Below are positions 7,813-16,096 of a stretch of 52,496 bases of DNA, in pieces. Positions within the stretch are counted from its first letter, which is position 1; each line of letters begins with the position of its first letter. The notes under the pieces were generated by a model. It was not told where the DNA came from, did not search any database, and saw nothing but the letters and a program-made list of their open reading frames with translations. Position numbers and translations under genes: made by a program. Origin of the DNA: JARFQH01 sp041299015 (GTDB lineage Bacteria > Desulfobacterota > Desulfobacteria > Desulfobacterales > SG8-13); NCBI GenBank assembly GCA_041299015.1, contig JBFYWB010000046.1:1-52496 (forward strand). The letters are read 5' to 3'.

Positions 7813-9000
7813 ATGCCGGCTTTTGAAAAACGCATCAAACGTCAGCTCGTCGCCCGTTCGGCGGAATTCTTCGCCGCGACGAGCCTCGGCCTCGAACCCT
7901 TGTGCCTGAGGGAACTGCAGGCCCTGTCTCTGGTTGGCCCCGAGGGGTGTGCAACCGAGGGCGGCGTCCTCTTCAACGGCCGTTTGCACGACGGCTTCCT
8001 GGCCAACCTCTGTCTGCGCACGGCCAACCGGGTTCTCATGCGGATCGGCGCCTTAAAGGCGTCCAATTTTTTCTCGCTCGAAAAAAAGTTGGCCGCGATC
8101 CCTTGGGAACTCTATCTGCATCCGGGACAAGCGCTCCGCTTTCACGTTACCTCGCACCACTCCCGCCTGCATCACGGCGAGGCCATCGCCGAAAGATTTC
8201 AGAAGGCCATCGCCGCGCGGTTGACGCCTGCGGGAGCCGCCCTCCACGCCAACGAGAGCGCGGCGCTCCGCCAGAGCGTGTTTATCCGCGTGGTCGAGGA
8301 CCATTTTACCGTTTCCCTGGACAGCAGCGGGCAAAGCCTTTACCGGCGCGGACTGAAAAAACGGGTGACGGCGGCCCCGCTCAGGGAAACGATTGCTGCG
8401 GCCCTGCTGATGCTGGCCGGATACTCCCCACCCGAACCACTGGTCGACCCGATGTGCGGGGCCGGTTCCTTCTCTCTCGAGGCCGCGATGCAGGCGCACC
8501 ACATTCCCGCCGGCTGGTTCAGGAATTTCGCCTTTACCGGCTGGCCGGCCTTCGCGCTCACCCGCGGGCGCTGGAAGCATTTAAAAGACCGATGCGCCCG
8601 GCGAATCGTCAATACCGCCGATGTCGCCATCCTGGCCACCGACATCGACCCGGCCGCCTGCAGGGCCCTCGAAGAAAACGCCGCGGCAGCCGGGTTGTCG
8701 CCGTCCATCACCGTTTCCAACCGCGATTTTTTCGACCTGACGCCCGGCGAATTCGACCTCGCGCCCGGCCTTATCATCCTCAACCCGCCGTTTGGACGGC
8801 GTATCGGTTCTTTGGAGCACAGCTATTGGATGTTCGACAAGGTGTATAAACGCCTGAAGGCCAAATGGCGCGGATGGAAAGTCGGGCTGGTCGTTCCACG
8901 GCAAAGCCTGCTGAAGAGCGTTCCTTTTTCCACCACGCCCCTGTCGATTCACCTCGGCGGGCTCCACCTTTTCCTGGTAACCGGGAGAATTGCCGAATAA
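7813..9000 (+). CDS. THUMP-domain class I SAM RNA methyltransferase (RlmL N-terminal-like)
   Basis: A 395-residue protein with an N-terminal ferredoxin-like/THUMP RNA-binding region (residues 15-160) and a C-terminal Rossmann methyltransferase. The SAM-binding motif is DPMCGAGSFSLEAA (about residue 213), the acidic motif LATDIDPAAC (about 275), and the catalytic NPPFGRRIG motif is typical of N2-guanine methylation. The length and domain order match the N-terminal half of E. coli RlmL/YcbY, which makes m2G2445 in 23S rRNA. The C-terminal RlmK half is absent. The rRNA target is inferred from family. Start: ATG at 7813; the in-frame alternatives downstream would remove the RNA-binding region. 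Confidence 0.88.
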   Translation: MPAFEKRIKRQLVARSAEFFAATSLGLEPLCLRELQALSLVGPEGCATEGGVLFNGRLHDGFLANLCLRTANRVLMRIGALKASNFFSLEKKLAAIPWELYLHPGQALRFHVTSHHSRLHHGEAIAERFQKAIAARLTPAGAALHANESAALRQSVFIRVVEDHFTVSLDSSGQSLYRRGLKKRVTAAPLRETIAAALLMLAGYSPPEPLVDPMCGAGSFSLEAAMQAHHIPAGWFRNFAFTGWPAFALTRGRWKHLKDRCARRIVNTADVAILATDIDPAACRALEENAAAAGLSPSITVSNRDFFDLTPGEFDLAPGLIILNPPFGRRIGSLEHSYWMFDKVYKRLKAKWRGWKVGLVVPRQSLLKSVPFSTTPLSIHLGGLHLFLVTGRIAE

Positions 9001-9101
9001 ACGGCCTCGCGGCCTGATGGCTCTGTTCAACCTGATTGCTTTGTTAAACTGGATGAGTCGCCCGAGAATCCCCCACAGTATACTCAAGGTGAAGCGTGGA
9101 A

Positions 9102-11102
9102 ATGAAAAATTCCGAAAAAGAGGTCCGTTTTTCCTGTCCTCTCGACTGCTTCGACGTCTGCGGACTGGTAGCGACGGTGACCGACAACCGTGTCGTAAAA
9201 ATCCGGGGCGACGAGGGGCATCCCTTGACCCGTGGCGTCTGCTGCATCAAGGGGGTGAAACTGCTCGAGCGGCTCAGCCACCCGCAGCGACTGACGATGC
9301 CGCTCAAAAAAGACGGTCACAAATGGGTCCCGCTGACCTGGCCGGAAGCTTTGGACGACATCGCCGCCAGGTTGACCCGGATCATCGCGACCTTCGGCTC
9401 CGCGGCCATCCTCAATTACGCCGCCAGCGGCCACGCTGGACTGGTCAAAAAGGTCGACGAGGTCTTTTTCAACTATCTCGGCGGGGTCACCGTACCGCGC
9501 GGCAGCCTGTGCTGGGGGGCCGGGATGGCGGCCCAGCGCTATGATTTCGGCGAGGCCCGCGGTCATCATCCGGGAGACATTGCCCGGGCCAAAATGATCA
9601 TCCTGTGGGGTCGCAACCCAGCCGACACCAACCGGCACCTGGTGCCCTACATCCGCCAGGCCCGTCAAGCGGGCGCCACGATCGTTCTGATCGATCCGCG
9701 CCGATCGGCCTCGGCCGAACTCGCCGATCATTACCTGGCGGTGCGTGCCGGCACCGACGGCGCCCTGGCCTTGGCCCTGGCGCAGGCCATCATCGCCAGC
9801 GGCCGGCACGATGCCGGGTTCATCAGACAACGGGTGCTCGGCTTTGAACGCTTTCGGCAGGCGATTCGGCACTTCACCCCCGAATGGGCAGCGGGAGTCA
9901 CCGGGGTTTCCCGCGCGGAGATCGCATCGCTGGCACAAACCTACGCCGCACGAAAACCCGCCAGCATCATTGTCGGTTACGGCCCGCAGCGATACCGCAA
10001 CGGCGGAAACACCGTGCGCAGCATTGACGCCCTGGGAGCCATAACGGGCAACATCGGTGTTATCGGGGGCGGCGTGAATTATGCCAACCGGTTTTTCCCC
10101 GACTGCCTCGGAGGGGATTTTCGGAAAAGCCAGGCGTACGCCCGCAACCGGCGGACATTCTCCGTCGCCCGACTGGCCGATTACCTGGAGTCGGAAAAAG
10201 AACCTCCCATCCGGTGTATCTTCGTTTCGAAGGCCAACCCCTTGGTACAGGGACCGGACGTCAACCGAACGGCGGCGGCGTTTGCAGCCATAGACTTCAA
10301 GGTGGTGATCGATCTGTTCATGACCGACACGGCCCGTCACGCCGACCTTGTCCTGCCGTGCACCAGCGTGCTCGAAGAGGAAGACGTCGTTTACTCCGGC
10401 ATGTTCTCGCCCTATGTCAACTATTCCGGCCGGGCGGTCCATCCACCGGCGGGCGTCATGGGCGAGTACGACATCTTCAGCGCGTTGGCCGACCGTCTGG
10501 GGCTGGCCGCATACCCCCGCCACGGCCGCCGCAAGTTCCTGGAAGAAACCATCGCTCCCCTGACAGAGGCTTGCGGCATGACTCTCGCTGGCCTGAAACA
10601 GGCCCCCTTTTCACTGCCCGACCAGGCCGTTGCCTGGCAGGACGGCAAGTTTGCAACACCCAGCGGCAAGATCGAACTCTACTCCGAAAAGGCGCTGGCG
10701 GACGGCTGCAGCCCGGTGGCAACGTACATCGAAGCCGCCGCCGGAAACCCGGCCTATCCTCTGCGGCTTATCACGCCTCACCGGCGTGATTCGATGCACT
10801 CCCAGCACTTCGCCTTCGTCGACGACATTCCGGAAGCGACGGTGACTCCCGCAACGCTCAGGTCCTTTTGCCTGACCGACGGGGCGCGCGCCAGTGTATC
10901 GTCCGACCGGGGTGCGCTGCTGGTCAAGGTCCGCTGTGACAGCGGCGCGGCGGCAGATGCGGTGACCATCGAGCAGGGCTGGTGGCACAAGAGCGGCTCG
11001 GTCAATCGATTGACGTCCGATCGAATCTCGGATATGGGCGAGCAGGCCGCCTTCTATGATTGCTTCGTAAGCATCGAGGCGGTATCTGAAGATCGGCCTT
11101 GA
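9102..11102 (+). CDS. Molybdopterin (Mo/W-bisMGD) oxidoreductase, DMSO reductase superfamily, cytoplasmic
   Basis: A 666-residue DMSO-reductase-superfamily enzyme. The N-terminal [4Fe-4S] motif is Cys12-x3-Cys16-x3-Cys20 plus Cys47 or 48 (GVCCIKG). A candidate metal ligand is Cys136 in RGSLCWGAG. bisMGD-binding segments include ILWGRNPADTNRH and VGYGPQRYRNGG, and a C-terminal molydopterin-dinucleotide domain (TPHRRDSMHSQH) follows. There is no twin-arginine signal, so it should act in the cytoplasm. No partner ferredoxin or membrane subunit is adjacent. It resembles the uncharacterised MopB_3-type group (thiosulfate/tetrathionate-reductase- or formate-dehydrogenase-like), and the substrate cannot be assigned. 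I prefer the ATG at 9102, with AAGGTG about 10 bases upstream; a GTG at 9096 is in frame. Confidence 0.85.
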   Translation: MKNSEKEVRFSCPLDCFDVCGLVATVTDNRVVKIRGDEGHPLTRGVCCIKGVKLLERLSHPQRLTMPLKKDGHKWVPLTWPEALDDIAARLTRIIATFGSAAILNYAASGHAGLVKKVDEVFFNYLGGVTVPRGSLCWGAGMAAQRYDFGEARGHHPGDIARAKMIILWGRNPADTNRHLVPYIRQARQAGATIVLIDPRRSASAELADHYLAVRAGTDGALALALAQAIIASGRHDAGFIRQRVLGFERFRQAIRHFTPEWAAGVTGVSRAEIASLAQTYAARKPASIIVGYGPQRYRNGGNTVRSIDALGAITGNIGVIGGGVNYANRFFPDCLGGDFRKSQAYARNRRTFSVARLADYLESEKEPPIRCIFVSKANPLVQGPDVNRTAAAFAAIDFKVVIDLFMTDTARHADLVLPCTSVLEEEDVVYSGMFSPYVNYSGRAVHPPAGVMGEYDIFSALADRLGLAAYPRHGRRKFLEETIAPLTEACGMTLAGLKQAPFSLPDQAVAWQDGKFATPSGKIELYSEKALADGCSPVATYIEAAAGNPAYPLRLITPHRRDSMHSQHFAFVDDIPEATVTPATLRSFCLTDGARASVSSDRGALLVKVRCDSGAAADAVTIEQGWWHKSGSVNRLTSDRISDMGEQAAFYDCFVSIEAVSEDRP

Positions 11103-11166
11103 GATATCGATTTTTCGGACTAAGATAAATTGAATTACCGATACCCGCTGGGAGACGTCTCTGAGG

Positions 11167-11328
11167 ATGACACCCGAGATTACCCTGATCCTGATCATAT
11201 TGGCGGTGACCGCCCTCACGGCCTTTTGCTCCCGACGCCGCCGGCCTCGCTCAAAATGCCGACGCAAGCAAAGCGCAGGCGCAGTGTTGTGCGTCCGCTA
11301 TCCGAACTGCAGGGACCGGATTTTTTAA
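11167..11328 (+). CDS. Possible small membrane protein, or remnant of a permease N-terminus
   Basis: A 53-codon frame starting MTPEITLILIILAVTALTAF: one hydrophobic helix (residues 5-20) followed by a strongly basic, Cys-containing tail (CSRRRRPRSKCRRKQ). GAGG sits immediately before the ATG. The first 20 residues look like the start of an SLC13-type permease (from memory of the family), but the frame then loses all resemblance. It could therefore be a decayed fragment or a true small membrane protein. A different 68-codon frame at 11130-11336 overlaps it and looks less protein-like. Confidence 0.3.
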   Translation: MTPEITLILIILAVTALTAFCSRRRRPRSKCRRKQSAGAVLCVRYPNCRDRIF

Positions 11329-11381
11329 GAGCTTGACAAGATCGGTTCGATAGATACTTTTCAGCTCAATTGAGGTGCCAG

Positions 11382-12278
11382 ATGAATATTTTTGTCACCG
11401 GTGGGTCTGGTTTCATTGGATCGGCCATTACCAGAGATCTCCTCGAAAAAGGACATCATGTTGTTGCAACCGGCTCGTCTGCCCGGCCTGAGGCGGTGAA
11501 CCACGCCAGATATCGCTTCATCCAGGCGGACACGGCCCTGGAAGGTCCCTGGCAGGCGGAGCTCGAGAATGTGGACGGGGTCGTCAATTTGGCCGGTCGC
11601 AACATCATGGGCCGGTGGACGAAACGGTACAAGCGGGAACTCTACGACAGCCGGATCCTGACCACCCGCAACGTGGTGGACGCACTGGCCGTGCGCAAGG
11701 GGACCTTTCTGTGCAGCGCTTCGGCGGTCGGCTTCTACGGCGACAGGGGCGATGACATCCTGACCGAGTCCGAACCACCCGGAACGGACTTTCTGGCCCA
11801 AATCGGACAGGATTGGGAGGAAGAGGCCTTGCGGGCCGAGGAACACGGCATCCGGACAGCGGTCATGCGCTTCGGCATCGTCTTGGGTAAGGGCGGCGGA
11901 GCCCTTGAAAAAATGCTGCCGGCTTTCCGAATGTTCGTCGGCGGTCCGCTGGGTACCGGCAGACAGTGGTTTCCGTGGATCCACCTGCAGGACCTCATGG
12001 CGGCCGTTTTTTTTGTCATCGGGAATCAGAATCTGAAAGGAACGTTTAATTTCTGCTCCCCCAATCCAGTCCGTAACCGTGAACTGGCCAAAACCCTGGG
12101 CCGGGTACTGGGTGTGCCGGCCGTGGTGCCGGCACCCTGGGTCATGCTGCGGCTGGCCCTGGGAGAGGCCGCATCGGTTCTGCTCGACAGCCTGCGTGTC
12201 GTTCCCGAAAACCTGCTGAACAGCGGGTTCAGCTTTGCATACCCCAAGTTGGAAGATGCCCTCCGGCAGATCGTCTGA
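11382..12278 (+). CDS. TIGR01777 family NAD(P)-dependent epimerase/cell-division-inhibitor-like protein
   Basis: A 298-residue short-chain dehydrogenase of the YfcH/SulA-like TIGR01777 family. The N-terminal dinucleotide motif is FVTGGSGFIGSAI (residues 4-16). NLAGRNIMGRWTKRYK, the active-site-region SASAVGFYGDRG and PWIHLQDLMAA are all typical of the family, as is the C-terminal DUF1731 part. I chose the ATG at 11382, preceded by TTGAGG, over the in-frame TTG at 11370. The physiological substrate of this family is not established. It is in the same direction as the next two genes, with about 100 bases between it and the hypothetical gene. Confidence 0.9.
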   Translation: MNIFVTGGSGFIGSAITRDLLEKGHHVVATGSSARPEAVNHARYRFIQADTALEGPWQAELENVDGVVNLAGRNIMGRWTKRYKRELYDSRILTTRNVVDALAVRKGTFLCSASAVGFYGDRGDDILTESEPPGTDFLAQIGQDWEEEALRAEEHGIRTAVMRFGIVLGKGGGALEKMLPAFRMFVGGPLGTGRQWFPWIHLQDLMAAVFFVIGNQNLKGTFNFCSPNPVRNRELAKTLGRVLGVPAVVPAPWVMLRLALGEAASVLLDSLRVVPENLLNSGFSFAYPKLEDALRQIV

Positions 12279-12383
12279 TGAGATCCGGCGTCTGAGCCAT
12301 TCATCAGATAACGGTCCGATCGCTTGCGGCCGGCGCGGTGATGCCGGGAATCGGCCTCGGTCGGCAAAAAGAGGTGAAACAGC

Positions 12384-12932
12384 ATGCAGTTCAGCGAACT
12401 CGACGAAAACGGACGCAGCTTTCTGCTGAGCGTTTACAAAAAGACCAAGGGGGATCCCGCCGCAACGGTGTCGATGTATGCGATCGGCGCCGAACTCGGA
12501 TTCGACCGGATCGCGGCATCCCGTCTGGCGGAAGACCTTATGGGCTGGCTGATGCTGGAAATCCGCAGCCTCTCGGGCGGCATCGGCATCACCGCCGCCG
12601 CTGTCGAGGACATCAAGGCCTCGGGGTTGGGTGAATCCGCACCGCAGGAAAAGCGTCTCTGTCTCGGTGCCGATCCGGTGATCTCGGATGACATTCGGCA
12701 GGCCGTCGAGCGGGCTACGGAAGCTCTCAGGGGGCAAGTCGGCCGCGTTGGGCTGCCTTTCGAAGCGTTGGCCGAGGCAATGGCCGACCTGAAAACCGTC
12801 GCCGCCCAGTTTGAATCCTCTCGCCCGAAGACAGCCATCGTACGGGCCTGCTTCCGGTCGCTCAAAAACACATTCGACCAGGCCGGCGCCCGGGAATGTG
12901 CCGGCCTGGTGGCCGGAGTGTTGGGAGAGTAA
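12384..12932 (+). CDS. Hypothetical protein with possible winged-helix N-terminus
   Basis: A 182-residue protein I do not recognise. Residues 1-60 (FLLSVYKKTKGD, SMYAIGAELGFDRIAASRLAEDL) are compatible with a helix-turn-helix/winged-helix fold. The remainder is helical, with a segment rich in Ala and Glu (110-150). There is no signal peptide or membrane segment. Its stop lies three bases before the xth ATG, so the two are co-transcribed. A link to DNA repair or regulation is suggested only by that arrangement. Confidence 0.8.
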   Translation: MQFSELDENGRSFLLSVYKKTKGDPAATVSMYAIGAELGFDRIAASRLAEDLMGWLMLEIRSLSGGIGITAAAVEDIKASGLGESAPQEKRLCLGADPVISDDIRQAVERATEALRGQVGRVGLPFEALAEAMADLKTVAAQFESSRPKTAIVRACFRSLKNTFDQAGARECAGLVAGVLGE

Positions 12933-12935
12933 GCC

Positions 12936-13724
12936 ATGGCCGGAAAAAAGATGAGGCTGATTTCCTGGAATGTGAACGGTCTGAGGGCCGTCATGAAAAA
13001 AGATTTTCTGGAATCTTTCCAGGCCCTCGACGCCGATGTCGTCGCCCTTCAGGAAACCAAGCTGCAGGAGCTGCAACTCACCGAGCCGTTTCGTTCCATC
13101 ACCGGCTATGAGAGCTTCTGGTCCTGCGCCACGCACAAGAAGGGCTACAGCGGTGTCGGCGCCTACACGCGCATCGCGCCGCAGAGGGTGAACTACCGCC
13201 TCGGCCGGCCGGAGTTCGATGCCGAAGGCCGGATGATCGAGATAGATTTCGGTGATTTTGTCTTCTTCAACGTCTATTTTCCAAACGGACAGATGAGTGC
13301 GGAACGGCTGCGGTTCAAACTCGATTTTTACGACGCCTTTTTTGAACACGCCGATCGGCTCAAGGAAGCGGGCCGCAGCCTCGTCATCACCGGTGACTAC
13401 AACACGGCCCACAACGAAATCGATCTGAAGAATCCCAAGGCCAACGAAAAGACCTCCGGCTTTCTGCGCATCGAGCGGGACTGGCTGGACCGCATCATCG
13501 ATCGCGGTTATGTGGACACCTTCCGGCACCTGCATCCGGACACCGTGAAATACTCCTGGTGGACCTATCGCTTCAAGGCCCGCGAGCGTGACATCGGTTG
13601 GCGGATCGATTATTTCTTCGTCACCCGCGACATGGTCGCAAACGGCCGGGTGCAGGAGGCCTTCATCGAAAACGACATTTTCGGCTCCGATCACTGCCCG
13701 ATCGGCCTTGTGATCGAGGGTTGA
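12936..13724 (+). CDS. xth: Exodeoxyribonuclease III (AP endonuclease)
   Basis: A 262-residue EEP-superfamily nuclease. Conserved active-site segments appear in order: ISWNVNGLRA (Asn), LQETKLQ (metal-binding Glu), ITGDYNTAHNEID (Asp/Asn), RIDYFFVTR and the terminal FGSDHCPIGL (Asp-His pair). It acts in base-excision repair as a 3'-5' exonuclease and AP endonuclease. The ATG at 12936 gives MAGKKMRLISWN; a second in-frame ATG lies five codons later. The gene follows the hypothetical gene by three bases, and a good terminator lies about 35 bases after its stop. Confidence 0.95.
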   Translation: MAGKKMRLISWNVNGLRAVMKKDFLESFQALDADVVALQETKLQELQLTEPFRSITGYESFWSCATHKKGYSGVGAYTRIAPQRVNYRLGRPEFDAEGRMIEIDFGDFVFFNVYFPNGQMSAERLRFKLDFYDAFFEHADRLKEAGRSLVITGDYNTAHNEIDLKNPKANEKTSGFLRIERDWLDRIIDRGYVDTFRHLHPDTVKYSWWTYRFKARERDIGWRIDYFFVTRDMVANGRVQEAFIENDIFGSDHCPIGLVIEG

Positions 13725-13758
13725 CGCATTTGGCGGAAAAACGGCCCCCGAGCCGGAC

Positions 13759-13790
13759 GGCCCTCTGCGGCAGACCGCAAGGGCCTTTTT
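13759..13790 (+). terminator. Rho-independent terminator after xth
   Basis: GGCCCT..GCGG pairs with CCGC..GGGCC around a short loop and is followed by TTTTT (13786-13790), about 35 bases past the xth stop. The remaining bases to 13949 hold no gene. Confidence 0.75.
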
Positions 13791-13949
13791 AGCGCAACGG
13801 AGGCCACCGCCGGCAGCAAGCTCTTCGACGGGTCCCTGTTCAACACCCCGGATGGGGTTTGAGGGGGCGAAGGCGTTTTTTCGTAAACCCCGATTCCCGA
13901 ACGGCAAGGTGAAACCGCTCGGCGGGTCAATCAACCGGAGACAATCGAG

Positions 13950-14831
13950 ATGCCGCTGGACTTCGCACCGATCCATCTGGAACACCAAGCGCAGTATCTA
14001 AAAGCCCTGGAGCGTTGTCCCCAGAAATCGAGTGATTACAGTTTTCCGAACCTTTTCGGGTGGGCGGACGAATACGGGCTGACGTGGGCCTGGGACGACA
14101 ATCTCGTGTGGATCCGGCAAACCCGACCGCAAACCCGTCTCTGGGCGCCGATCGGCCCGTGGGAGGCGATCGATTGGGGCGCTGTCTTCAACCGCCGCTG
14201 CCCCTCCGGCACCCGGTTCCTGCGCGTACCCGAGGCGCTCGGCCGATTGTGGCAGCAGAACCTCGCAGACCGGATCGTGATCGAAGAAGACCGCGATCAC
14301 TGGGATTACCTCTACGATATCGCCGAAATGGTGGCGTTGAAAGGCAACCGATTTCACAAAAAGAAAAACCTGCTCAAGCAGTTCATCAATAAATATGATT
14401 ACCGCTACGAGACCTTCGGCCCGGCCATGATCGAGCCGGCCATGGCCATGCAGGCCGATTGGTGCAACTGGCGGGACTGCGAGTCGTCCGAGGTTCTTTC
14501 GGCCGAAAACCGCTCGGTCTTCAAGGTCCTCATGCACTGGAATGATCTGGTCGGCCTGACCGGCGGGGCGATTATGGTGGAAGACATCATCGTGGCCTAC
14601 ACACTCGCCGAAAAAATGACCGACGAGTCGGTCGTGGTCCACTATGAGAAAGGCTGCCCAGACTACAAGGGAGTTTACCAGGCGATCAACCAGATGTTCC
14701 TGGCCAGCCTTCCGGACAGCTTTAAAACCGTCAACCGCGAACAGGACCTCGGCGAGGAGGGCCTGCGCCAAGCCAAGCTGTCTTACAATCCGTCGGGGTT
14801 CCTGGTCAAGTATCGGGTCACGGTCAAATAG
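13950..14831 (+). CDS. DUF2156 (phosphatidylglycerol lysyltransferase C-terminal-like) protein
   Basis: A 293-residue protein of the DUF2156 family, a double-GNAT-fold domain related to the C-terminus of MprF/LysX lysyltransferases. Supporting segments are SSDYSFPNLFGWADEY near the N-terminus, FHKKKNLLKQF near residue 135, and VVHYEKGCPDYKGVYQAIN with NREQDLGEEGLRQAK near the end. Many family members are stand-alone cytoplasmic proteins of unknown substrate. There are no membrane helices, so membrane-lipid aminoacylation by this protein alone is unlikely. Start: ATG at 13950 after GGAGACAATCGAG. It converges with aroB. Confidence 0.85.
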   Translation: MPLDFAPIHLEHQAQYLKALERCPQKSSDYSFPNLFGWADEYGLTWAWDDNLVWIRQTRPQTRLWAPIGPWEAIDWGAVFNRRCPSGTRFLRVPEALGRLWQQNLADRIVIEEDRDHWDYLYDIAEMVALKGNRFHKKKNLLKQFINKYDYRYETFGPAMIEPAMAMQADWCNWRDCESSEVLSAENRSVFKVLMHWNDLVGLTGGAIMVEDIIVAYTLAEKMTDESVVVHYEKGCPDYKGVYQAINQMFLASLPDSFKTVNREQDLGEEGLRQAKLSYNPSGFLVKYRVTVK

Positions 14832-14918
14832 TGCCGGACGTCCGACAATTGGCATCTCCCGCCGTTGATCGACCAGCAAGAACGCCTCTGCTGAAGGCCG
14901 ATCGGGCCCGGCCGGCCG

Positions 14919-15953
14919 CTAGCCGCGGATCGCTTCCGCAACGCGTGCTTTCAATTCTTCCAGCGCTATCTTTTCGATCACGGCCTCGCCGATGCCGCGC
15001 AGCAACACGAAATGCACGCTGCGGCTCTCACGCTTCTTGTCCTTGCCGACGGCTGCGATCAGTTGCGCCGGATCGGCGGGACACCGGACCGGAAGTTTGA
15101 GGCTGTTGAGCAGTTGTTTGATCCTGGCGGCCTCGGCAGCCCCGAGCAGTCCTTTCTGCATCGATATGTCCACGGCAATCGCCATGCCGATACTGACGGC
15201 CTCGCCATGAGAGATGCGCCGCAGATGTTCGATCGCATGGCCGAAGGTGTGGCCGAAATTCAGCAGGCGGCGCAGGCCGCCCTCCTTTTCATCCTGGTTG
15301 ACGATCGCGGATTTGATCGCCACCGAATCGCAAACCATCCGCTCCACCGCAGCGGCTGCCAACTTTTGGATCGGCGCACTGTTTTTCTCCAGGTAACCGA
15401 ACAAATCGGCGTCCCGTATCAGGGCATGCTTGACGACTTCCGCCAGGCCGCAGAGGACTTCCTTCTCGGGCAGGGTTTTTAACAGCAACGGATCGCATAT
15501 CACGAACCGTGGCTGGCTGAAGGTTCCGACCAGGTTTTTGAAGCCACCGAAATTAACGCCGTTTTTCCCGCCGACACTGGCGTCCACCTGAGCCAGCAGG
15601 GTCGATGGCACATACCCGCAGCGCAGGCCGCGCATGAAAGTCGCCGCCGCAAACCCGGCAATGTCACACACCACGCCGCCCCCGATGCCGACGATGAAAC
15701 TGGTGCGGTCGGCTTCCAGTTCGAGAAGTCGGCCGTAGATCGTCTCCACGGTCGCCAGCGACTTGGAGGCTTCACCGGGCGCAAGAGCAATGACCGGTGC
15801 CGACGGAAACCGATCGGCGTAATACCGTTCGACGTTGCGGTCGGTGATGATGACGACTTTGGCGGCCGGCAGATGGGCTTCCAGGTTCTGCAGCTGTTCG
15901 CCGACAAGGATCGTAGAGGTGCCGGAGGCACCCGCTATGGTGTAGGTCTTCAT
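14919..15953 (-). CDS. aroB: 3-dehydroquinate synthase
   Basis: A 344-residue AroB that converts DAHP to 3-dehydroquinate, step 2 of the shikimate pathway. NAD+-binding glycine-rich motifs include VGIGGGVVCDIAGF, and MRGLRCGYVPSTLLAQVD and GGKNGVNFGGFKN are typical of the family. Zinc ligands lie in LNFGHTFGHAIEH. The length is normal. It starts at the ATG at 15953 (MKTYTIAG). The frame remains open upstream to 16127, but that stretch overlaps aroF and is not conserved. It is the last gene of the trp/aro cluster, 143 bases after aroF, so it probably shares the attenuated trp transcript unless an internal promoter exists. Confidence 0.95.
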   Translation of the reverse strand: MKTYTIAGASGTSTILVGEQLQNLEAHLPAAKVVIITDRNVERYYADRFPSAPVIALAPGEASKSLATVETIYGRLLELEADRTSFIVGIGGGVVCDIAGFAAATFMRGLRCGYVPSTLLAQVDASVGGKNGVNFGGFKNLVGTFSQPRFVICDPLLLKTLPEKEVLCGLAEVVKHALIRDADLFGYLEKNSAPIQKLAAAAVERMVCDSVAIKSAIVNQDEKEGGLRRLLNFGHTFGHAIEHLRRISHGEAVSIGMAIAVDISMQKGLLGAAEAARIKQLLNSLKLPVRCPADPAQLIAAVGKDKKRESRSVHFVLLRGIGEAVIEKIALEELKARVAEAIRG

Positions 15954-16096
15954 CCTGGCGGATTCCGCCTCGCTTTGGTAATTGTGGTCGGCCTTTTCCG
16001 AAGGCGGCCTCGAACACCGAATCTCCGGCATCCGGGATATCGGCGCCGCGAGCGTCCCGTATACGGCCACCCCGCGGCATGGTAAAGAGCATATAA

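Noticed and set aside
11130..11336. Alternative 68-codon plus-strand frame overlapping the small hydrophobic frame
   Set aside because: Its composition (Pro/Arg/Asp runs) is not protein-like and it has no ribosome-binding site; the overlapping hydrophobic frame is more plausible.
11361..13988. Very long open frame on the minus strand (over 800 codons) across the epimerase, hypothetical and xth genes
   Set aside because: It is antisense to genes with clear motifs and its translation has no domain or membrane character; such frames arise from the G+C-rich codon bias. The same applies to minus-strand frames at 9084-10523 and 36286-37338 and the plus-strand frame at 46652-48355.
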